A stretch of 12,712 nucleotides of DNA from DATEPR01 sp036503065. Its GTDB lineage: Bacteria > Actinomycetota > Actinomycetes > Mycobacteriales > Pseudonocardiaceae. Under the pieces are notes generated by a model. That model worked only from the letters and a program-made list of their open reading frames with translations, ran no database searches and was not told the origin of the DNA. How positions within the stretch are numbered: position 1 is the first letter of the stretch; every line of letters starts with the position of its first letter. The stretch is from positions 1 to 12,712 of the forward strand of contig DASXXM010000591.1 in the NCBI GenBank assembly GCA_036503065.1. The letters run 5' to 3'. A program made the position numbers and the translations under genes. Of this stretch, positions 6,869 to 11,493 are shown piece by piece.

Positions 6869-7543
6869 TCAGCGGGCCTGGGCGCGGGCGAAGGGCGACG
6901 ACGAGTACAGCGCGCTCGAGTCCTTGGGGCGCACGCCGCCGAGCGGCGCGGAGAAGTTGGCCTGGAGCACCGGGTCGCTGCCGCTGACCGTGGCGCCGTC
7001 GCCGTGCACGGGATCGGTGGGTCGCTGGCCGGACGCGTTGAGCACGTGCGGGCCGACCATGGCCAGCGCGCCGAGCACCAGGCCCGCGGCGACCACGCCT
7101 GCGCCCTGCACGGCCCGACGACTCGCAGGCCCGGCGCGCAGCACGCTGGTGCCGCTGCCGAGCGGCTGGGACGAGCCGAGTACCGGTCCGGAACCGAACG
7201 CGTTCACCCGATCGGGGCGCTGTACCGCGACAAGTTCACCCTCGGGGGTGACCGCGAGACGGTCCACGTCGTCGGGCAGGTCGGCGTCGGTGGGGATGTT
7301 GCGCAGCGCGGCCAGCAGGCCGGCCGGCATCCGCGGCGCCTCAGCGGCCTGGACCGCGGCCCTGGCCTGGCGCTGCACGGTGGTTTCCGCGGCACAGATG
7401 GGGCACCGGGCGATGTGCGCGGCGGCACGATCGTGCGCGACCATGCTGAGCTCGCCGTCGACGAAGGCGACCACCACGTCCGGAAGCAGATGAGCCTCGG
7501 GGAGTGCGGAGATCGTCCAAGCGCGCTGCTCACGCTCACTCAT
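6869..7543 (-). CDS. rseA: Anti-sigma-E factor RseA, ZAS zinc-binding type, membrane-anchored
   Basis: This 224-residue protein would hold SigE inactive. The N-terminal anti-sigma domain (about 18-65) has the ZAS signature H43-x3-C47-x2-C50 (AHIARCPIC) after VVVAFVDGELSMVAHDRA, matching mycobacterial RseA. A poorly conserved linker follows, then a hydrophobic segment at about 147-165 (GAGVVAAGLVLGALAMVG) likely to cross the membrane, and a short low-complexity outer tail. The ATG at 7543 has GGAGGC nine bases upstream. The frame is open further up, but the preceding residues overlap the end of sigE and look non-coding. It lies 76 bases after sigE, as expected for co-transcription. To my recollection M. 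tuberculosis RseA is shorter and lacks a membrane helix, so the anchor is a difference. Release of SigE could be by redox change at the zinc site or by proteolysis. Confidence 0.9.
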   Translation of the reverse strand: MSEREQRAWTISALPEAHLLPDVVVAFVDGELSMVAHDRAAAHIARCPICAAETTVQRQARAAVQAAEAPRMPAGLLAALRNIPTDADLPDDVDRLAVTPEGELVAVQRPDRVNAFGSGPVLGSSQPLGSGTSVLRAGPASRRAVQGAGVVAAGLVLGALAMVGPHVLNASGQRPTDPVHGDGATVSGSDPVLQANFSAPLGGVRPKDSSALYSSSPFARAQAR

Positions 7544-7619
7544 CAGAACTGCGCCTCCGCGGAAGACATCCATTGGCTGCCGGCAGGCTTCGCCGCTGTG
7601 ACCCACACTACGCCAACGG

Positions 7620-8234
7620 TCATTCGGCACCCTGCTCAGCAAGGGTACGACGCTGTTCAAGGGCCAGTCGCAACGCCTGGCGGCCACGGTGGATGCGGCT
7701 GCGCACGGTGCCCAGCTTCACGCCGAGCGTGGCGCCGATCTCCTCATAGGACAGGCCCTCGACGTCACACAGCACCACGGCGGCCCGGAACTCCGGGGCC
7801 AGGTCGTCGAGCGCGGCCTGCAGGTCCGGGTCCAGGTGGGTGCGGGCGTAGACCTCCTCGGGACTGAGGTCCTTGCCGGCCACCCGGTCGGTGTCGTCGG
7901 GCAGGCCGCCCATGCGCAGGCGGGAGCGACGGCGGACCATGTCCAGGAAGATGTTGGTGGTGATGCGGTGCAGCCAGCCCTCGAAGGTGACGGGCTGGTA
8001 GTTCGACAGGGACTTGAACACCCGGATGAACGTCTCCTGGGTGATGTCCTCCGCGTCGTGCTGGTTGCCCGCCAACCGGTAGGCCAGCCGGTAGACCCGG
8101 TCGCCGTGCAGGCGGACGATGTCATCCCAGGTGGGCGGCGCCCAACCGACCATGTCCTCGCCGGACATGATCGGAACCTGTGCGTTCGGCCCAGTACCCG
8201 CGTAACGGGCTGGAGCGCTCCCTGACGTACGCAT
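7620..8234 (-). CDS. sigE: ECF RNA polymerase sigma factor SigE
   Basis: This 204-residue sigma factor directs transcription of envelope-stress genes. Region 2 spans about 37-106 (VYRLAYRLAGNQHDAEDITQ, then FEGWLHRITTNIFLDMVRRR). Region 4 spans about 135-190 (FRAAVVLCDVEGLSYEEIGA, then GVKLGTVRSRIHRGRQALR). These segments match mycobacterial SigE almost word for word. The ATG at 8234 is the first start after an in-frame TAG only a few codons upstream, so no longer N-terminus is possible. GGAGGT lies 12 bases before it, a somewhat long spacing; the ATG at 8168 (MSGEDM) is a less supported alternative. An ECF-type promoter and a small 5' leader hairpin lie upstream. It is divergent from the O-methyltransferase. 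Confidence 0.95.
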   Translation of the reverse strand: MRTSGSAPARYAGTGPNAQVPIMSGEDMVGWAPPTWDDIVRLHGDRVYRLAYRLAGNQHDAEDITQETFIRVFKSLSNYQPVTFEGWLHRITTNIFLDMVRRRSRLRMGGLPDDTDRVAGKDLSPEEVYARTHLDPDLQAALDDLAPEFRAAVVLCDVEGLSYEEIGATLGVKLGTVRSRIHRGRQALRLALEQRRTLAEQGAE

Positions 8235-8246
8235 CGGCGGGTCGGC

Positions 8247-8252
8247 ACCTCC
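8247..8252 (-). promoter_or_regulatory. Shine-Dalgarno of sigE
   Basis: GGAGGT lies 12 bases upstream of the ATG at 8234 and only two bases after a 5-bp hairpin in the predicted leader. The long spacing may make translation initiation weak or regulated. Confidence 0.5.
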
Positions 8253-8254
8253 AC

Positions 8255-8268
8255 GGGCTTGCTAGCCC
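8255..8268 (-). promoter_or_regulatory. Hairpin in the sigE 5' leader
   Basis: GGGCT-AGCA-AGCCC is a perfect 5-bp stem with a 4-base loop. It falls within the roughly 40-base leader expected from the ECF promoter and stops two bases before the GGAGGT. It could protect the 5' end or influence ribosome access. Any regulatory role is an inference. Confidence 0.4.
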
Positions 8269-8280
8269 TTCGCAGCATCC

Positions 8281-8307
8281 AACGTCGATCCAACGCGCCG
8301 TGTTCCC
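8281..8307 (-). promoter_or_regulatory. ECF sigma (SigE/SigH/SigR-type) promoter of sigE
   Basis: The minus strand reads GGGAACA (8307-8301), 16 bases, then CGTT (8284-8281). This equals GGAAC-N18-GTT, the known consensus shape for actinobacterial SigE, SigH and SigR promoters. The start point would fall near 8273, leaving a leader of about 40 bases containing the GGAGGT. Autoregulation by SigE or activation by a SigH-like factor would fit the family. Which factor uses it cannot be told from sequence. Confidence 0.75.
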
Positions 8308-8457
8308 GCGCCGGCCCCTTCTTTTGTGCTCGATCTGCCGGACGAGCACCGGCCGAGCACCTGACGCCATCACCGTCGATATTCGCCCGTCTCGGTGAGG
8401 CGAGGGTGTGAGATGGCTGAGAGTGACCTGAGAATCCGAAGCCGCCCGAATCCGACC

Positions 8458-8484
8458 GGAATTACCGAATCGGTTCGGTCCGTT
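8458..8484 (+). promoter_or_regulatory. Possible ECF-type promoter toward the O-methyltransferase
   Basis: GGAAT (8458-8462) is followed by 19 bases and GTT (8482-8484), one base longer than the sigE promoter spacing. It would start a transcript about 75 bases before the methyltransferase. It is weaker than the sigE promoter and competes with a leaderless start nearer the gene. Confidence 0.3.
8464..8479. repeat. Inverted repeat ACCGAA-N4-TTCGGT
   Basis: Perfect 6-bp arms around TCGG lie inside the spacer of the possible plus-strand ECF promoter. Upstream, GAATCCGA occurs twice with a 16-base period (8432-8439 and 8448-8455), and GAATC recurs within the palindrome itself. This looks like a regulator-binding cluster, but the regulator is unknown. 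Confidence 0.4.
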
Positions 8485-8553
8485 GGGCCGTTCGCGCGGG
8501 CACCGTTGGGCAACAACCCGGCGCGTTCACCCGTTTTCCGTACAACACGGCGC

Positions 8554-8559
8554 TAACCT
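8554..8559 (+). promoter_or_regulatory. -10 element TAACCT of the O-methyltransferase (near-leaderless)
   Basis: TAACCT is followed by eight bases and the GTG at 8568, with no Shine-Dalgarno. A leader of zero to two bases is predicted. The hexamer is identical to the one before the MgtE-like gene. Confidence 0.5.
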
Positions 8560-8567
8560 GCTGCCTT

Positions 8568-9227
8568 GTGACGCCCGACGAGCGCACCACGCCCGCCGCC
8601 GGCCGGCCGGCGGCGGGATACGGCCTCCTCGACGGGTACCTCGCCGAGGACGAGGTGCTCGCCGCCGCTCGGACGTGGGCCGCCGACCTGGGCTGTGGCG
8701 CGATCGGCAACGCGGCCGGTGCCGCGCTGCGGTTCCTGGCGGCAACGTTGCAGGCCAGGGCGGTCGTCGAGGTCGGCACCGGGGCCGGGGTGAGCGGGCT
8801 GTGCCTGCTGGCCGGCATGGTGCCCGACGGCGTGCTCACGTCCATCGACATCGAACCGGAGCACCAGCGTGCCGCCCGGCGTGCGTTCACCGCGGCCGGC
8901 GCCTCGGCGAGCCGGATGCGGTTGATCATGGGCCAGGCCCTGGACGTGCTGCCCAGGCTGACCGACGGCGGCTACGACCTGGTGTTCTTCGACGCGGCGA
9001 AGAACGAGTACCCGAAGTTCCACGCGCAGGGTGTTCGGCTGCTGCGGCCGGGTGGTGTGATCGTGTTCACCGACGTGCTGAGCACCGACGCCGGCCGGCG
9101 CGACCAGGAGACCATCGCGCTGCGCGAGGTCGCCAAGGCGGTGCGCGATGACGACCGACTGGTGCCGGCCCTGCTCCCGGTCGACGGCGGCCTGCTGGTC
9201 GCGGCCAAGAAGGTCACCCGGCCCTGA
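8568..9227 (+). CDS. SAM-dependent O-methyltransferase (Rv1220c-like)
   Basis: This 219-residue protein has the class I methyltransferase fold of the catechol/caffeoyl-CoA O-methyltransferase-like family. SAM motif I is VVEVGTGAGVSGLCLLAG (about 66-83), the acidic residue after strand 2 is in LTSIDIEPEHQ, and the strand-4 motif is YDLVFFDAAKNEY, with D143 a likely metal or catalytic ligand. FTDVLSTD and a C-terminal GGLLVAAKK complete the fold. Family members transfer a methyl group to hydroxylated small molecules, but the natural substrate of the sigE-linked type is not known to me. It is divergent from sigE, as Rv1220c is in M. tuberculosis, which suggests shared stress control. The GTG start appears leaderless. 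Its last 14 bases overlap the convergent MFS gene. Confidence 0.9.
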   Translation: MTPDERTTPAAGRPAAGYGLLDGYLAEDEVLAAARTWAADLGCGAIGNAAGAALRFLAATLQARAVVEVGTGAGVSGLCLLAGMVPDGVLTSIDIEPEHQRAARRAFTAAGASASRMRLIMGQALDVLPRLTDGGYDLVFFDAAKNEYPKFHAQGVRLLRPGGVIVFTDVLSTDAGRRDQETIALREVAKAVRDDDRLVPALLPVDGGLLVAAKKVTRP

Positions 9228-10428
9228 CCGGCGCGAGCCCGCGCAGCACCAGGCCGATGGCGACGACGGCCAGCATCAGCGCCCCCGTGTACCAGGTCAC
9301 GCCTGCCCAGCCACCCGCGCCGAACGCGAGCCCACCGAGCGAGCCGCCCACGCTGGACCCCAGGTAGAAGGCACACAGGTAGACGGCGGAGCCCTGCACC
9401 CGCAACGCCGCCGACCGGGCGCCGACCCAGCCGCTCACCATGGCATGCACCGCGAAGAACCCGCTGGTCAGCACGATCAGGCCGATGACGATCGTGGCCA
9501 GGTCGCCCGGCCGCAGCAACACGACGCCGGCCAGCATGACGACCGCCGCGGGCCACACCAGCCGCTGCCGGCCGAAGCGGTCCGCGAGCCGTCCGGCGAC
9601 GGTGGAGGAGAACGAACCGGCCAGATACACGACGAACACGAGGCCGACGATCGAGGCCGGCAGGTCGAACGGCGGCCGGAGCAGCCGGAAACCGAGGTAG
9701 TTGTAGACGGTGACCAGGGTGCTCGTCGACAGCACGCCGACGGCGAACAGCAACGGCAGGCCGGTATCGGTGAAGGTGTGGCCGATCGAGCCGGCCAGGG
9801 CGCGCGGTCGCATCGGCCGCGGCCGGAAATGGGCCGATGGCAGGACGGCCCACCGGAACAGGATGGAACAGGCCAGCGCCACCAGTCCGATCACGGCCAG
9901 TGCCCAGCGCCAGCCGGCCAGGTCACCCAACAGTGCGGCCAGCAGGCGGCCCGCCATGCCGCCGATGCCGTTGCCGGCCACGAACAGTCCCATACTCCGG
10001 CCCAGTGAGCCTCGATCCAGTTCTTCGGCCAGGTAGGACATGGCAACGGCCTGCAGGCCGGCCAGCGCAAGGCCCTGCAGGCCCCGGAGCACGAGAAGCA
10101 CGGTGAAGTCGGGACTGGCCGCGGCCAGGATGCCCAGGATGGCCGACGTGAACAGCGCCGCCGTCATCACGCGGGTCCGGCCCAGTGCTTCGGACAGCAC
10201 GGTGAGCGGGATCACGCCGACGGCGAGTGCCGCGGTCGAGACCGACACGGCCAGGCTGGCCGCGGCCGGGGTCAGTTGCCACTGCACGGCGAGGGCGGGC
10301 AGCAGCGCCTGGACGCAGTAGAGGGTGGTGAAGGTCGCCAGGCCGGCGGCGAACATGGCCAGGCTGATCCGTCGGAAGGCAGGCGTTCCGCCGACGTGGC
10401 CGGATGGGACTTGCAGGTCAGCGGCCAT
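9214..10428 (-). CDS. MFS transporter, likely drug or small-molecule exporter
   Basis: This is a 404-residue major facilitator with about 12 hydrophobic helices. The N-half begins ISLAMFAAGLATFTTLYCVQ. Motif A-like loops are present twice: LSEALGRTRV between helices 2 and 3, and the clear GRLADRFGRQR between helices 8 and 9. QGLALAGLQAVAMSYLAEE and GNGIGGMAGRLLAALL are typical of the YnfM/AraJ-like efflux group. Substrate unknown. The frame is open far upstream (to 11346, through the LysR gene), but the ATG at 10428 is right: membrane-protein sequence starts there, and TTGGAC-N18-TACGCT lies just upstream with the -10 seven bases from the ATG. It is divergent from lysR, a common regulator-exporter pair, and overlaps the methyltransferase end by 14 bases. 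Confidence 0.92.
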   Translation of the reverse strand: MAADLQVPSGHVGGTPAFRRISLAMFAAGLATFTTLYCVQALLPALAVQWQLTPAAASLAVSVSTAALAVGVIPLTVLSEALGRTRVMTAALFTSAILGILAAASPDFTVLLVLRGLQGLALAGLQAVAMSYLAEELDRGSLGRSMGLFVAGNGIGGMAGRLLAALLGDLAGWRWALAVIGLVALACSILFRWAVLPSAHFRPRPMRPRALAGSIGHTFTDTGLPLLFAVGVLSTSTLVTVYNYLGFRLLRPPFDLPASIVGLVFVVYLAGSFSSTVAGRLADRFGRQRLVWPAAVVMLAGVVLLRPGDLATIVIGLIVLTSGFFAVHAMVSGWVGARSAALRVQGSAVYLCAFYLGSSVGGSLGGLAFGAGGWAGVTWYTGALMLAVVAIGLVLRGLAPVRAG

Positions 10429-10435
10429 GTTGTCG

Positions 10436-10465
10436 AGCGTAGGATCGGGATATCGATCCGTCCAA
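10436..10465 (-). promoter_or_regulatory. Promoter of the MFS gene, TTGGAC-N18-TACGCT, leaderless
   Basis: On the minus strand the -35 TTGGAC is at 10460-10465 and the -10 TACGCT at 10436-10441, followed by seven bases and the ATG at 10428. It is the best housekeeping-type promoter in the window, with both hexamers recognisable. Confidence 0.65.
10442..10459. promoter_or_regulatory. Operator-like inverted repeat GGATCG-N6-CGATCC
   Basis: Perfect 6-bp arms span exactly the 18-base spacer between the -35 and -10 of the MFS promoter. A protein bound here would block RNA polymerase at the MFS promoter. The divergent LysR is the natural candidate, though the sequence is not the textbook T-N11-A LysR box. 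Confidence 0.6.
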
Positions 10466-10492
10466 TACGTCTTTGTCGGTGATCTGATTCGT

Positions 10493-10498
10493 AGGTGA
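10493..10498 (+). promoter_or_regulatory. Shine-Dalgarno of lysR
   Basis: AGGTGA lies five bases before the ATG at 10504, so this gene, unlike its divergent neighbour, is translated from a leadered mRNA. No clear -35/-10 was identified. Confidence 0.55.
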
Positions 10499-10503
10499 AT
10501 TGA

Positions 10504-11403
10504 ATGACGACACACGAGGACCTGGCCACCACGCTCGCCCCACGACTGGCCCTGCTGCGCGCCGTCGCCGAAGAAGGACACCTGACGAGGGCCGCGCAAC
10601 GACTGGGCATTCCGCAGCCGACCGCGAGCCGCTGGCTGGCCGCACTGGCCGACGAGATCGGCGCACCGGTTATCACCAAGAACGGCCGGGGCATCCAACT
10701 GACCCGAATCGGCGGCTACCTGGCCGATGCCGCCACGCAGGCGCTCACCGTGTTGGAAACCGGTTGCCGGCAGGTCGCCGAGCAGGCCGACCCGGAACGT
10801 GGCCAGGTCGTCCTCGGATTCCTGCACACCATGGGTGAATCCCGCGTGCCGGGCCTGCTGCGCGCATTCAAAGCCGACCACCCGAACGTGCGGTTCACCC
10901 TCCGTCAGGGCGCGCACGAGGACACCGTCGACTGGGTGCGCACGGGTGCCGCGGACGTCGCGCTCACCTCTCCCCTGCCCGACGACCGGGCGCTCAACAC
11001 CGTTCGGATCGCGGCACAGGAACTGGTGCTGACCGTCCCAACAGGACACCGAATCGCCGGCAGGCGGCGGGCGCGACTGTCCGAACTGGCCGATGAGCCG
11101 TTCGTCGGGCTGAAGCCGGGCTACGGCCTGCGCCGCATCACCGACGACCTGTGCGCCGCCGCCGGGTTCCGGCCGGAACTGGCGTTCCAGGGCGAGGAGT
11201 GCGACACCCTCAGGGGGCTCGTCGCGGCGGGACTCGGTGTGGCCGTGCTGCCGGCCGCGGAACACGAACTGTCCGACGGCACGGTGGAGTTGTCCCTCAC
11301 ACCGGTGGCCAACCGCCAGATCGGCCTGGTGTGGTCGGCCGAGCACGCGCTCGCGCCTGCCGCCGTGGTGTTCCGGGACTTCGTGCTGGGTGGGGTTGCG
11401 TAA
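10504..11403 (+). CDS. LysR family transcriptional regulator
   Basis: This 299-residue protein has the normal LysR length. The N-terminal helix-turn-helix is at about 14-50 (LRAVAEEGHLTRAAQRLGIP followed by QPTASRWLAALADEIG), and the wing ends in ITKNGRGIQLTRIGG. A linker helix leads to the periplasmic-binding-protein-like effector domain (about 97-295), which starts GQVVLGFLHTMGESRVPGLL and contains RQGAHEDTVDWVRTGAADVA and GLVAAGLGVAVLPA. It most likely senses a small molecule and controls the divergent MFS gene and itself. The 75-base shared region carries a perfect inverted repeat within the MFS promoter. The gene looks intact although a TnpB gene starts 90 bases downstream. Confidence 0.93.
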   Translation: MTTHEDLATTLAPRLALLRAVAEEGHLTRAAQRLGIPQPTASRWLAALADEIGAPVITKNGRGIQLTRIGGYLADAATQALTVLETGCRQVAEQADPERGQVVLGFLHTMGESRVPGLLRAFKADHPNVRFTLRQGAHEDTVDWVRTGAADVALTSPLPDDRALNTVRIAAQELVLTVPTGHRIAGRRRARLSELADEPFVGLKPGYGLRRITDDLCAAAGFRPELAFQGEECDTLRGLVAAGLGVAVLPAAEHELSDGTVELSLTPVANRQIGLVWSAEHALAPAAVVFRDFVLGGVA

Positions 11404-11419
11404 CAGTTCGGTGGACTGT
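11403..11419 (+). terminator. Small hairpin at the lysR stop, ACAGT-N7-ACTGT
   Basis: Perfect 5-bp arms with a 7-base loop begin at the last base of the stop codon. The stem is short and not GC-rich, and no U-tract follows. It may be a weak terminator or part of the left end of the tnpB element. Confidence 0.25.
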
Positions 11420-11469
11420 GTCTAAATGTGTAGAGCAGTGCCGTTTTGGTCAACTGTCGGGATTGTCGG

Positions 11470-11493
11470 CGCCCACCGGTACCATCCTGGGCG
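11470..11493 (+). promoter_or_regulatory. Palindrome and -10 directly before tnpB
   Basis: CGCCCA (11470-11475) and TGGGCG (11488-11493) form perfect 6-bp arms around a 12-base centre that includes GGTACC. The second arm touches the ATG. TACCAT (11480-11485) ends eight bases before the ATG and could be a leaderless -10, so the palindrome could also be an operator over the promoter. If transcription starts further upstream, it would be an RNA hairpin at the start codon. Confidence 0.4.

Larger units (their letters stand above)
8235..8567. other. Regulatory region between sigE and the O-methyltransferase gene
   Basis: This 333-base divergent gap has no convincing gene. It holds the ECF promoter and leader hairpin of sigE near one end, and near the other end GAATC-containing repeats, an ACCGAA-N4-TTCGGT palindrome, a possible second ECF-type promoter and a leaderless -10 for the methyltransferase. 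In the middle (about 8310-8430) no clear element was found. Confidence 0.7.

Noticed and set aside
8415..8431. CTGAGAG followed by ACCTGAG, resembling the conserved core of a TPP (thiamine) riboswitch
   Set aside because: The rest of the TPP fold (the AACCUGAUCUGG continuation, the UAAU-CCAGCGUAGGGAA segment and the closing P1 stem) is absent, and no thiamine gene is downstream.
10429..11346. Minus-strand extension of the MFS frame to 710 residues
   Set aside because: The extra part lies opposite lysR, has no membrane-protein character, and the 10428 ATG has a well-placed promoter.
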